A DNA stretch of 64,000 nucleotides from Bradyrhizobium sp. 4 (GTDB lineage Bacteria; Pseudomonadota; Alphaproteobacteria; Rhizobiales; Xanthobacteraceae), in the NCBI RefSeq assembly GCF_023100905.1, contig NZ_CP064686.1, positions 6,820,001-6,884,000 of the forward strand, given 5' to 3'. Shown in pieces: positions 9,308 through 18,362 of the stretch. Numbering within the stretch: the first letter of the stretch is position 1; each line of letters begins with the position of its first letter. The position numbers and the translations under genes were made by a program. Below the pieces are notes generated by a model that saw only the letters and a list, made by a program, of their open reading frames with translations, was not told where the DNA came from and did not search any database.

Positions 9308-10675
9308 ATGACGCGGCAGATGGTACTGGTCGGCTTCCTTCAGGCGCAGAACTGCACGAATTTGCCGAGCTCGTGGCGTCATCCGGACTCGCGCGACGAT
9401 TCGATGTCGGCGGACTATTATCAGGAGATCGCTAAAATCCTCGAAGCCGGCAAGTTCCACATGGCCTTCTTCGACGACCGGCTGGCGATGCCGGACCGCT
9501 ACGGCAACGATCACGCCCACACCGTCGAATACGGCATCCGCTGCGTGAAGATGGATCCCCTGATCGTGCTGACGACGATGGGCATGGTTACGGAGAAGCT
9601 CGGGTTGGGGGCGACCGGCTCGACAACTTATTTCGAGCCCTTCGACATCGCCCGCCGCTTCGCAACGCTCGACCTGATGTCGGGCGGACGGGCCGGGTGG
9701 AACGTCGTCACCTCGCTCAATGACGGCGAGGCACACAACATGGGGCGGGACTCTCATCCCGAACATGATTCCCGCTACGACCGCGCCGACGAATTCATGG
9801 AGATCGTGCTCGGCCACTGGGATACCTGGGAAGACGGCGCGCTCATCATGGACAAAAAGAGCGGCCGCTTCGCCGATCCAGCCAAGGTGAAGCGGCTCGA
9901 TCACAAGGGCCCATTCTACAAGTCGCGCGGTCCCTTCACGGTGCCGCGCTCTGATCAGGGCCATCCCGTGATCATCCAGGCCGGCGCGTCCGGCCGCGGC
10001 CAGCGCTTTGCCGGACGGTGGGGCGAGGTGATCTTCACCGCTGCACGCAATCTCGCCGCCGCCAAGGAAGGCTATGCGTCGGTGCGTAACGAGGCCGCGA
10101 AAGCCGGCCGCGATCCGGAGGCGATGTTTCTCTGCAACCTGACGACACCGGTTTGCGCCGCGACCAAAGCCGAGGCCGAAGACAGGATGGCGCTGATCAA
10201 CAAGCTGCCGCTGCAGATCGACGCGCTGTCGCTGCTGGCCGAAGCGCTCAACTACGATTTCGCCTCCAAGGATCTCGACGAGCCGCTGACGACGGAAGAA
10301 TTGAAGAGCATGCAGGGCATTCTGGGCATCCGCGACGGCGTGCTCAAGAACTCCGGCAAGAGCAATCCGAGCGCGCGCGACTTCGTCACCTTCTCCGGCC
10401 GCGGTCAGGTCCAGGATGCGATGGTTGGCGGCCCCAGGGAGATCGCGGACAAGCTCGAAGAAATGTTCGTCGAACGCGGCTGCGACGGCTTTGTCATCGC
10501 CGCGACCTATGTGCCCGGCTCCTATGCCGATTTCGTGCAACATATCGTACCGGAATTGCAGCGGCGCGGATTGTTCCAGAAGGAATATCGCGGCAAGACG
10601 CTGCGGGAAAATCTCGGGCTCAAGCGGCCGGCTGCCGGCGACTGGAAAGTGCAGCCGCGCGATGCCGCGGAATAA
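9308..10675 (+). CDS. LLM class flavin-dependent monooxygenase (NtaA/SnaA/DszA/DmoA type)
   Basis: FMN-reductase-dependent monooxygenase with a TIM-barrel fold; relatives oxidise nitrilotriacetate, dimethyl sulfide, dibenzothiophene sulfone and similar compounds. Family blocks present: FHMAFFDDRLAMPDRYGND, GLGATGSTTYFEPFDIARR, MSGGRAGWNVVTS, GHPVIIQAGASGRGQRFAGR. Length 455 fits. GGAG lies 8-9 nt before the ATG. It sits between an Ldh-type dehydrogenase and an FAH-family enzyme with 36- and 15-nt gaps, suggesting an operon for oxidation and cleavage of an unknown organic acid or heterocycle. A paralogue occurs at 27797-29176. Confidence 0.93.
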   Translation: MTRQMVLVGFLQAQNCTNLPSSWRHPDSRDDSMSADYYQEIAKILEAGKFHMAFFDDRLAMPDRYGNDHAHTVEYGIRCVKMDPLIVLTTMGMVTEKLGLGATGSTTYFEPFDIARRFATLDLMSGGRAGWNVVTSLNDGEAHNMGRDSHPEHDSRYDRADEFMEIVLGHWDTWEDGALIMDKKSGRFADPAKVKRLDHKGPFYKSRGPFTVPRSDQGHPVIIQAGASGRGQRFAGRWGEVIFTAARNLAAAKEGYASVRNEAAKAGRDPEAMFLCNLTTPVCAATKAEAEDRMALINKLPLQIDALSLLAEALNYDFASKDLDEPLTTEELKSMQGILGIRDGVLKNSGKSNPSARDFVTFSGRGQVQDAMVGGPREIADKLEEMFVERGCDGFVIAATYVPGSYADFVQHIVPELQRRGLFQKEYRGKTLRENLGLKRPAAGDWKVQPRDAAE

Positions 10676-10690
10676 CAACGGAGACACGGC

Positions 10691-11476
10691 ATGCGCTGGC
10701 TGACATTCACCGCCGCGGACAAAACGTCCTGGGGAATCGTCGAGGGTGACCAGGTGATCGCGATCGACGGCGATCCCTTCGGCGAATGGCAACGCACCTC
10801 GCGGACGCACCCGCTGTCGCAGGTTAAAATCGAGCTGCCGCTGATTCCGCGCACCTTCTACTGCGTCGGCTTGAACTATCTGAAGCATCTGAAAGAGGCC
10901 GCCGACAAGCGCGGCGAGGTGCCAGCGGTGCCGGACAGACCCGAGATCGGCTATCGCGCGCAAAACGCGCTGATTGCGCATGCCGAGGAGGTCATGATCC
11001 CGTCCTTCGCGACGGACAAGATCCACTACGAAGGCGAACTCGTCGTCGTCATCGGCAGAAAGGTCAAGCATCTCACCAATCAGAATGCCATGGATTGCGT
11101 GTTCGGCTACACCATCGGCAACGACGTCAGCGAGCGCAGCTGGCAGAAGGCCGACCGCAGCCTGTGGCGCTCGAAGAACGCCGACACGTTCAAACCGATG
11201 GGCCCGTGGATCGAGACCGAAGCCGACCTCGACAAGATGGAAACGATCGTCCGGGTCAACGGCAAGGAGACCAACCGCTTCCACACCAGCGACATGATCT
11301 TTGGCGTGGTGCCATTCCTGGTCGAGCTGTCCAAATACTTTACGTTATGGCCCGGCGACGTGATCTGGATGGGCACGGACGGAGCCTCGCCTGATATCAA
11401 GCACGGCGACGTCGTGGAGATCGACATCACCGGCATCGGCACGCTGCGGAACAGGTTTGTACGGGAGGAGCGGTAG
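10691..11476 (+). CDS. Fumarylacetoacetate hydrolase family protein
   Basis: FAH-fold enzyme (hydrolase, hydratase or decarboxylase of a 2-oxo-alkenoic or acylpyruvic acid), usually using a divalent metal held by acidic residues. Typical segments: FYCVGLNYLKHLKE, IHYEGELVVVIGRKVKHL (the Glu pair), MDCVFGYTIGNDVSERSWQ, GPWIET and WPGDVIWMGTDGAS. Length 261 is usual. ATG preceded by CGGAGAC. Third gene of the 8.2-11.5 kb run; it probably processes the ring-opened or oxidised product of the upstream monooxygenase. Exact substrate unknown. A 27-bp inverted repeat follows its stop. Confidence 0.92.
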   Translation: MRWLTFTAADKTSWGIVEGDQVIAIDGDPFGEWQRTSRTHPLSQVKIELPLIPRTFYCVGLNYLKHLKEAADKRGEVPAVPDRPEIGYRAQNALIAHAEEVMIPSFATDKIHYEGELVVVIGRKVKHLTNQNAMDCVFGYTIGNDVSERSWQKADRSLWRSKNADTFKPMGPWIETEADLDKMETIVRVNGKETNRFHTSDMIFGVVPFLVELSKYFTLWPGDVIWMGTDGASPDIKHGDVVEIDITGIGTLRNRFVREER

Positions 11477-11495
11477 CCCACGTTGCACCAACAGT

Positions 11496-11613
11496 GTCGT
11501 CCCGGCGAAGGCCGGGACCCATGCGCCGCAGCAGATGTTTTTGATTAGGACTCGTCGTTACGGCAAGGCAATTGGCATTCGTGGTTATGGGTCCCGGCCT
11601 TCGCCGGGACGAC
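11496..11613. repeat. Extragenic palindrome, two 27-bp inverted arms
   Basis: Positions 11496-11522 and 11587-11613 are perfect 27-bp inverted copies (core GTCCCGGC-GAAG-GCCGGGAC within each arm, so each arm is itself a hairpin). It lies between the converging FAH-family and Lrp genes. This sequence type is a common intergenic palindrome in bradyrhizobia, as I recall it. It may act as a bidirectional terminator or mRNA stabiliser, but no T-run is present. Confidence 0.85.
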
Positions 11614-11625
11614 GAAGCGCTGCCC

Positions 11626-12081
11626 TCAAAACGGCAGGGCCACACCCGTCTTGATCTCTTTCAGCACCACGTTGCTTCTCACATAGCGAATGCCGGGAAT
11701 GCGGAACATGAAGTCGTCGAGGAATCTGTTGTAGGCCGCCATGTCCTGCACGACGACGCGCAGATGATAATCGGCATCGCCCGTGGTCGCAAAGCACTCC
11801 AACACCTCACGCCGCGTGGTTACCCGCGCGACGAACTCGTCGACGAATTTTGCGTCGTGCCGTTCCAACGAGACGTGGAGGATCGCGGACATCGCAAAGC
11901 CGGCCTGCTCGCGCGCCACCAGCGCCGCATAGCCCTGGATGGCACCGCTCTCCTCCAACGCGCGCACCCGGCGCCAGCAGGCCGAGGTCGACATGCCGAC
12001 CGCGTCGGCGAGTTGCTGGTTGGTCGCGCGGCCGTCCTTCTGGAGATAGGCGAGAATCTGCGCGTCTTGGTCTTCGATCAT
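11626..12081 (-). CDS. Lrp/AsnC family transcriptional regulator
   Basis: DNA-binding regulator that senses an amino acid or related ligand. N-terminal winged helix-turn-helix (ILAYLQKDGRATNQQLADAV, then STSACWRRVRALEESG) and C-terminal RAM ligand domain (FATTGDADYHLRVVVQDMAAYN). I start at ATG 12081 (MIEDQDAQ); an in-frame TTG four codons upstream at 12093 is possible. 151 residues is normal. Divergent from the indolepyruvate oxidoreductase gene across 150 bp that holds three palindromes, so it most likely controls that gene in response to an (aromatic) amino acid; the target is inferred from position. Confidence 0.93.
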   Translation of the reverse strand: MIEDQDAQILAYLQKDGRATNQQLADAVGMSTSACWRRVRALEESGAIQGYAALVAREQAGFAMSAILHVSLERHDAKFVDEFVARVTTRREVLECFATTGDADYHLRVVVQDMAAYNRFLDDFMFRIPGIRYVRSNVVLKEIKTGVALPF

Positions 12082-12127
12082 GGAAAGCACCAAAATGGAT
12101 TAATCTACCGCTTTATAAACTATATCG

Positions 12128-12179
12128 GGTAATTCTACCACAATAGATGTTCTATTCGGGAAAATAGGTAGGACCTACC
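12128..12179. promoter_or_regulatory. Three stacked palindromes in the lrp / indolepyruvate oxidoreductase divergent promoter
   Basis: GGTA-N4-TACC at 12128-12139, AATAGA-TGT-TCTATT at 12142-12156 and GGTAGG-A-CCTACC at 12167-12179. The last two are perfect. Lrp/AsnC proteins bind several degenerate palindromes spaced along one DNA face as octamers, which would fit this cluster. Binding is inferred. Confidence 0.5.
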
Positions 12180-12233
12180 AGTCGCCCAGGCCTACCCTTC
12201 TCCCATGGCAAGGAGATGCCGCGGGAGGTCCGG

Positions 12234-15200
12234 ATGGACGCCATTTCGTCACTCGACGCCTACGAGCTTTCCGACCGCTACGATCGCGAAGTGGGCCACG
12301 TCTTCCTCACAGGCACGCAGGCCATCGTCCGCATTGCGCTCGACCAGGTGCGGCGCGACCGTGCCGCGGGGCTGAACACGGCGGGCTTCATTTCGGGCTA
12401 TCGCGGTTCGCCGCTCGGCGGCATCGACCTCGAACTGTGGCGCATCCAGGAACGACTGAAGCGGGACCACATCGAATTCCTCCCGGCAGTGAACGAAGAC
12501 CTTGCCGCAACCGCCGTGCTCGGCTCGCAACAGGTCGAGACGCAAGCCGACCGCGAGGTCGATGGCGTGTTCGGACTCTGGTACGGCAAAGGCCCCGGCG
12601 TTGATCGCTCCGGCGATGCGCTGAAACACGGCAACGCCTACGGCTCCTCGCCGCATGGCGGCGTCCTGGTGGTCGCCGGCGACGACCATGGCTGCGTCTC
12701 GTCCTCGATGCCGCACCAGTCCGACGTGGCCTTCATGAGCTGGTTCATGCCGACGCTCCACCCCGCAAGCGTCAGCGAATATCTCGAATTCGGTGAATAT
12801 GGCTACGCCCTGAGCCGCTTCACCGGCATGTGGGTCGGTTTCAAGGCGATCTCGGAGATCGTGGAATCCGGCGCTTCCGTCGCGCTGCGCCCGCCGCGCG
12901 CCTTCCACACGCCAGACTTCACGCCGCCGCCCGGCGGCTTGCACTATCGCTGGCCCGATCTACCCGGCCCACAGATCGAGGAGCGGCTGGAGGCGAAGAA
13001 GCATGCGGTCTACGCCTTCGCCAAGGCCAATCCGATCGATCGTCACATCTACGACATCCCGGGCGCCACCTACGGCATCGTCACCACGGGCAAGGCGCAT
13101 CTCGATCTGATGGAAGCGCTGCGGCTGATGGGTCTCGACGAAGCAGCCTGCCGCAGCATCGGCATCGACATCTACAAGGTCGGAATGGTCTGGCCGCTGG
13201 CGCTGCATGACGCGATGGCGTTCGTAAAGGGCAAGCGCGAGATCCTCGTGGTCGAGGAGAAGCGCGGCATCATCGAAAGCCAGTTCAAGGAATATTTTTA
13301 CGATTATCCGGGCGAAAAACCCGAGCGCATGGTCGGAAAGCACGACGAAACCGGCGCGCGGCTGATCTCCTGGATCGGCGAATTGTCGCCGCGAGCGCTC
13401 GCTGGGGTGCTCGCACGCCGGCTCGATCCGATGTTCCCGGGCCTCGATCTCGCCGCGCGTGCAGCCGGCTTGATGCCTGAGGCCGCGCGCACGATCACCG
13501 TTTCTGGTGCGACGCGCACGCCCTATTTCTGCTCGGGATGCCCGCACAATACATCGACAAAGGTGCCCGAGGGATCGAAGGCGCTAGCCGGCATCGGCTG
13601 CCATTTCATGGCGAGCTGGATGGACCGCGAGACATCGTCCCTGATCCAGATGGGCGGCGAAGGCGTGAACTGGGCCGCCTCGTCACGCTTCACCGGCAAC
13701 AAGCACGTTTTCCAGAATCTCGGCGAAGGCACCTATTATCATTCGGGCTCGATGGCGATCCGGCAGGCGATCGCGGCCAAAGCCAACATCACCTACAAGA
13801 TCCTGTTCAACGATGCCGTCGCGATGACCGGCGGCCAACCCGTCGACGGCCCGATCAGCGTCCACGCCATCGCGCTCAGCGTCCGCGCCGAGGGCGTTGC
13901 GCGCATCGCGCTGGTGTCGGACGATCCAGCGCAATTTTCGCCCGGCGACTTGCCGGTCGGCGTGTCCATCCATCCGCGCGAAGAGATGGACAGCGTGCAG
14001 CGCGAGCTGCGCGAAATCTCAGGCGTCTCGGTGCTGATCTATCAGCAGACCTGCGCGACGGAGAAACGGCGTCGCCGCAAGCGTGGCCAGATGGCCGATC
14101 CCAAACGCTTCGCCTATATCAACGATCTCGTCTGCGAGGGCTGCGGCGACTGCTCGGTCGAATCCAACTGCCTCAGCGTGGAGCCCAAGGAGACGCCGTT
14201 CGGCCGGAAGCGCCGGATCAACCTCTCATCCTGCAACAAGGACTTCTCCTGCCTCAACGGGTTCTGCCCGAGCTTCGTCACCGTCGAGGGCGCGACGCGC
14301 CGGAAGAAGGGCGCGAGCCGGATCAACCCGGTCGGCCACGCGGCCACGCTTCCGCTGCCCGCGCCCGCACCGCTCGACCGTCCCTATGATCTGCTCGTCA
14401 CCGGCGTCGGTGGCACCGGCGTGATCACGGTCGGCGCGCTGATCGGCATGGCGGCGCATCTCGAACGAAACGGCGTTCGGTGCTGGATTTTACCGGCTTT
14501 GCGCAGAAATTCGGGCCGGTGCTGAGCTACATCCGATTGGCTGCATCCCCCGACGCGTTGCATCAGGTCCGCATCGACCAGGGCGCGGCCGATGCGCTGA
14601 TCGGCTGCGACCTCGTCGTCAGCTCCTCGCCAAAGGCATCCGGCACCTATCGGAAAGGCACGCGCGCCGCGGTCAACACCGCGGAGATGCCGACCGGCGA
14701 CGTCGTCCGCTTCCGCGACGCAGATCTCGCCTCACCTGCCCGCCTGCGCGCGATCGGCCAGGTGATCGGCGACGGCAATCTCGACACCATCAACGCCAAC
14801 GCGCTGGCCGAGCGCCTGCTCGGCGATGCCGTCTATGCCAACATCGTCATGCTGGGCTTTGCCTGGCAGCACGGGCTGCTGCCGGTCTCGCTGTCGGCGC
14901 TGTTGCGCGCGATCGAGCTCAACGGCGTCGTGGTAGAACGCAACAAGCAGGCTTTCGCCTGGGGCCGGATTGCAGCGGCCGATCCCAACTTCTTGCCGAA
15001 GATGGACGACGCGCCCAAGGCAGAGACGCTCGACCAGCTGATCGACCGCCGCGCCGACTTCCTCACGGCCTATCAGAACGATGCGTATGCAACGCGCTAT
15101 CGAGCACTCGTTGCAAACGTTCGCAAGGCCGAAGCCAAACTGAATAGCGGAGCATTGACCGAAGCGGTCGCGCGCGCGCTGTTCAAGCTCATGGCCTACA

Positions 15201-15682
15201 AGGACGAATACGAGGTGGCACGGCTGCACATGCAGAGCGGCTTCCTCGACGTGTTGAAAGGCGAATTCGAAGGCGAATTCAGCATCCAATATCACTTCGC
15301 CCCGCCGTTCCTGCCGTCGAAGCGCGACGCCCGCGGACGTCCGCGCAAGCGCGCCTTCGGGCAGTGGATCCAGATGCCGCTTGCCATGCTGGCGCGATTG
15401 AAAGGATTGCGCGGGACGCCGTTCGATCCGTTCGGCTACACGGCGGAACGGCGCGCGGAGCGGGAACTGATCACCTGGTACGACGGCGTCATCAGACGGC
15501 TGCTCGGCGGGCTCGACGCGGCGCATCTGCCAAGTCTGGTCGCCATTGCAAAAGCGCCGATGGATATCCGGGGCTACGGGCCGGTTAAGGACGCCGCGAT
15601 CGAGAAGGTAAAGGCCGAGGTCGAGCGGCTGTTCGCCGAGCTCGACGCGCCATCACCTGCAAAGATGCGCGCCTACGGTTGA
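12234..15682 (+). pseudogene. Indolepyruvate ferredoxin oxidoreductase, fused alpha/beta chains, frameshifted
   Basis: Fused IorA-IorB-type 2-oxoacid:acceptor oxidoreductase, which in the family oxidatively decarboxylates indolepyruvate and other aryl pyruvates to acyl-CoA using ThDP and Fe-S clusters. The first frame holds the pyrimidine-binding part (GFISGYRGSPLGGID), the ThDP region (SGCPHNTSTKVPEGS; NDAVAMTGGQPVDGP), a cysteine-rich Fe-S segment (CEGCGDCSVESNC, then CNKDFSCLNGFC) and the start of the gamma domain (GVGGTGVITVGAL). It ends prematurely at 14525; the remaining gamma/C-terminal part continues in another frame from VLDFTGFAQKFGPVLSYIRL at 14480 to 15682. Adding one T in GTT at 14475-14477 restores GVSVLDF and one frame of 1149 codons, the usual family size. 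Start chosen at ATG 12234 after GGGAGG; 12216 is an alternative. Recent mutation or sequencing error. Confidence 0.88.
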
Positions 15683-15757
15683 CGGGGCGCCGACGAAGCT
15701 TCAGCCTCTGGAGCCGAGGCGCGCCCTGATGGCGCTCCTGCAACGGGGTGACGCCTC

Positions 15758-17182
15758 ATGGATTTCGACCAGTTGACCCTGACCCAGGCTGTGGCCGACC
15801 TCCGCGCCGGAAAAATCACGAGCACCGCACTCACGACGGAAGCTCTCGCCCGTGCCACGGCCAATGCCGATCTGAATGCCTTCGTCACCCTGGACGAGGC
15901 CGGCGCCCTGAAAGCTGCGGCCGCATTCGACGCGAACGACAACAAGGACAAGCCGCTCGGCGGCGTTCCCATCGTGATCAAGGACAATATCGAGGTCGCG
16001 GGACTCCCCTGCAGCGCGGGAACGCCAGCGCTGAAAAATTACGTTCCGAGGGCCGACGCGCCGGTGGTCGCAAAGCTGCGCGCGGCGGGCGCGGTCATCA
16101 TCGGCAAAACCAGCATGCACGAGCTCGCCTTCGGCATCTCCGGCTACAACACCGCATTCAAGACCGGCGCGGAGTTCGGCGTGCGCAACGCCTATGACCG
16201 CACCCTGATCGCCGGCGGCTCCTCCTCCGGAACGGGCGCCGCGATCGGCGCACGGATCGTCGCGGGCGGGCTCGGCACCGACACTGGCGGATCGGTCAGG
16301 GTTCCCGCCGCGCTGAATGGATGTGCCTCGCTCCGCCCGACGGTCGGACGCTATCCGCAGGCTGGCATCGCGCCAATCTCGCACACCCGCGACACCGCGG
16401 GTCCGATGGCAGCGACCGCGGCGGATGTCGCGCTGCTCGACCGCGTCATTGCAGGTGGCGATGCCGTTCAGGCGGCCGATCTGAGGCTGGTGCGGATCGG
16501 CATCGTAAAGACGATGCTGAGCAATCTCGACGCCGACACCGACGCCGCATTCCAGGCAGCCCTCACGAAAATGAAGACGCAGGGCATCACGATCGTTGAG
16601 ATCGAGATGCCGCATCTGGCCGAACTCAACGTCCAGGTCGGCTTTCCCGTCGCGCTGTACGAGGCCTATGACGACATGGTGGCCTATCTGGCGCATAGCG
16701 GCACCGGCATCACCATTGACGCACTGGCGCGGGAGATCGCGAGCCCCGACGTCAAGGGCACCTATGACGGCCTCGTGATCCCGCGCAAGCTGCCAGGTCC
16801 AGACAATACGCTGGTCGATGCCGAGCCGATCTATGACGCGGCCATCAGGTCCGCGCGACCCGCCCTGCAGGCGCTCTACGGCAAGACCTTTGCGGACAAC
16901 CGGCTCGATACCATCGCCTTCCCGACCACGCCGCGTATCGCCATTGCCTCCAATCCCGATTCCAGCAGCCTGGAGAATTTCGCCCTGTTCATCCAGAACA
17001 CCGATCCCGGCAGCAATGCCGGCATTCCCGGCATCCAGATTCCGATCGCGCTCGGCGCCCGGAGCAAACTGCCGATCGGGCTTGAATTGGACGGCCCCGC
17101 GGGCAGCGATCGCGGCCTGCTTGCGATCGGCATGGCACTCGACGCCGTGTTCGAGCGATTGCCGCCGCCGCGCCAATCATGA
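15758..17182 (+). CDS. Indoleacetamide hydrolase-like amidase
   Basis: Amidase-signature hydrolase, 474 residues, that would release ammonia from a carboxamide. The Ser-cisSer-Lys machinery is visible: Lys in IVIKDNIE, the Ser-rich LIAGGSSSGTGAAIGARI loop, and the nucleophile region GTDTGGSVRVPAALNG. The stretch ISHTRDTAGPMAATAADVALL is typical of the subgroup annotated as indoleacetamide hydrolase (indole-3-acetamide to indole-3-acetate). Position directly after the indolepyruvate oxidoreductase gene (75 nt) supports an indole/tryptophan context, but other amides are possible. Converges with the LysR gene; the two stops overlap by 6 bp. Confidence 0.85.
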   Translation: MDFDQLTLTQAVADLRAGKITSTALTTEALARATANADLNAFVTLDEAGALKAAAAFDANDNKDKPLGGVPIVIKDNIEVAGLPCSAGTPALKNYVPRADAPVVAKLRAAGAVIIGKTSMHELAFGISGYNTAFKTGAEFGVRNAYDRTLIAGGSSSGTGAAIGARIVAGGLGTDTGGSVRVPAALNGCASLRPTVGRYPQAGIAPISHTRDTAGPMAATAADVALLDRVIAGGDAVQAADLRLVRIGIVKTMLSNLDADTDAAFQAALTKMKTQGITIVEIEMPHLAELNVQVGFPVALYEAYDDMVAYLAHSGTGITIDALAREIASPDVKGTYDGLVIPRKLPGPDNTLVDAEPIYDAAIRSARPALQALYGKTFADNRLDTIAFPTTPRIAIASNPDSSSLENFALFIQNTDPGSNAGIPGIQIPIALGARSKLPIGLELDGPAGSDRGLLAIGMALDAVFERLPPPRQS

Positions 17183-18088
17183 ATACGGATTGATCAGCTT
17201 CTGCTGCTCGGCGCTGTGATGCACGAGCATGTCGATGAAAGTCCTGACCTTCGCCGACAGATGATGCCGGTGCGGATAGACGGCGTTCATCGACATCTCG
17301 ACCGGCCGGTACTCGGGCAGCAGGCGAACGAGCCGACCGGCTTCGAGATCGTCCCGAACGAGAAAACCCGCCATCAGGCAGACGGCACCGCCTTGCAGCG
17401 CCACCTTCCGCAAGGCCTCACCGCTGTTGGTGATGAAGCTGCCGGAAATCCGTACCGATGCCGGCGCGCCCTTGCGATCGAAAAAGCGCCAATCGTCGCC
17501 GAAGGGATAGTTCAAATGGCGCCCGCAATTGTGCGCCGTGAGCTCATCGAGCTTCTGCACGCGACCGTGCTTGTCGAGATAATCGTGCGAGCAGCACAGC
17601 ACGTGACGCCAGGTGGCAAGGCTGCGGACGATCAGGCTCGAATCCGGCGGCGCGGTCATGCGCAGGGCAACGTCGTAGCCTTCTTCGATGAGATCGATGT
17701 CGGCTTCGCCCATGCGCAGATCGATCTTGAGCTCTGGATAGGCCGACAGCAGCTTCGCCACCACGGGCGCGACGAACGGCACCATGTGCGTGGCGACGTG
17801 GATCCGCAGCGTCCCGCGCGGTACCGACTGCAATTCGCTCGCGATATCGTCGGCCTGTTCGATATCGGCGAGGATCTGGATGCAGCGGTCGTAGTAGGCC
17901 TTGCCGATCTCGGTGAGATTGACCTTACGGGTGGTGCGCTGAAGCAGCCTCACCCCGAGCCGGTCTTCCAGCGCCTGAACGTGATTGCTCACCATGGTGG
18001 TCGACATGTTGAGCTTGCGGGCTGCTGCAGAGAAGCCGCCAGTCTCGACCACCCGGCTAAAGACTTCGAGGCTCGTCAATCGGTCCAT
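17177..18088 (-). CDS. LysR family transcriptional regulator
   Basis: LysR-type regulator, 303 residues: N-terminal winged HTH (GGFSAAARKLNMSTTMVSNHV then LGVRLLQRTTRKVNLTE) and a PBP2-like effector domain (RGTLRIHVATHM to RTFIDMLV). Similar to the broad group of LysR proteins that neighbour and control efflux or oxidoreductase genes. Divergent from the EmrA-like gene; its own start lies 8 bp from a 25-bp palindromic box repeated in front of that gene, so it probably regulates itself and the efflux operon. The inducer is unknown. Confidence 0.94.
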   Translation of the reverse strand: MDRLTSLEVFSRVVETGGFSAAARKLNMSTTMVSNHVQALEDRLGVRLLQRTTRKVNLTEIGKAYYDRCIQILADIEQADDIASELQSVPRGTLRIHVATHMVPFVAPVVAKLLSAYPELKIDLRMGEADIDLIEEGYDVALRMTAPPDSSLIVRSLATWRHVLCCSHDYLDKHGRVQKLDELTAHNCGRHLNYPFGDDWRFFDRKGAPASVRISGSFITNSGEALRKVALQGGAVCLMAGFLVRDDLEAGRLVRLLPEYRPVEMSMNAVYPHRHHLSAKVRTFIDMLVHHSAEQQKLINPYS

Positions 18089-18095
18089 GACGACT

Positions 18096-18120
18096 GATTA
18101 TCCGCTCTTGGTCGATAATC
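18096..18120. promoter_or_regulatory. LysR operator candidate, copy 1 (regulator-proximal)
   Basis: Perfect inverted repeat GATTATC-N11-GATAATC directly upstream of the lysR start. It matches copy 2 at 18266-18290 in 19 of 25 positions, including the non-palindromic CTCT in the spacer. Suggests autoregulation; inferred from position and sequence. Confidence 0.6.
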
Positions 18121-18265
18121 GCAAGGAATTCTGTCCAATTATCCGTCAGATCAGCTCGCGCGGGATGGCGGAGGGGTTAGCCGCAATCCCGCGACAGAGG
18201 CGGCAATCGCTCTGGGGCAGTCGCACCTTCGGCTCGGTAAGACCGTACGCGAAGGCGGGATCCCG

Positions 18266-18290
18266 GACTATCCACTCTCAGCGGATAATC
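18266..18290. promoter_or_regulatory. LysR operator candidate, copy 2 (efflux-gene-proximal)
   Basis: GACTATC-N11-GATAATC, 73 bp before the EmrA-like start; arms extend to 9 bp (GGACTATCC/GGATAATCC, one mismatch). Further half-sites of the same type (ATTATCC near 18139; GATTATC at 18307 and GATAGTC at 18332) lie in the same 275-bp intergenic region. Confidence 0.6.
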
Positions 18291-18362
18291 CTTCCGGTAT
18301 TTCGCCGATTATCGGTGAAGCGAAGAAGACCGATAGTCTCAGCCACCCGACAGGAGACTGCC

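Noticed and set aside
7985..11284. Open frame of about 1100 codons on the minus strand opposite the dehydrogenase, monooxygenase and FAH genes
   Set aside because: Product is Arg/Gly/His-rich with no domain, while all three plus-strand genes have clear family motifs; a typical antisense shadow of GC-rich coding DNA.
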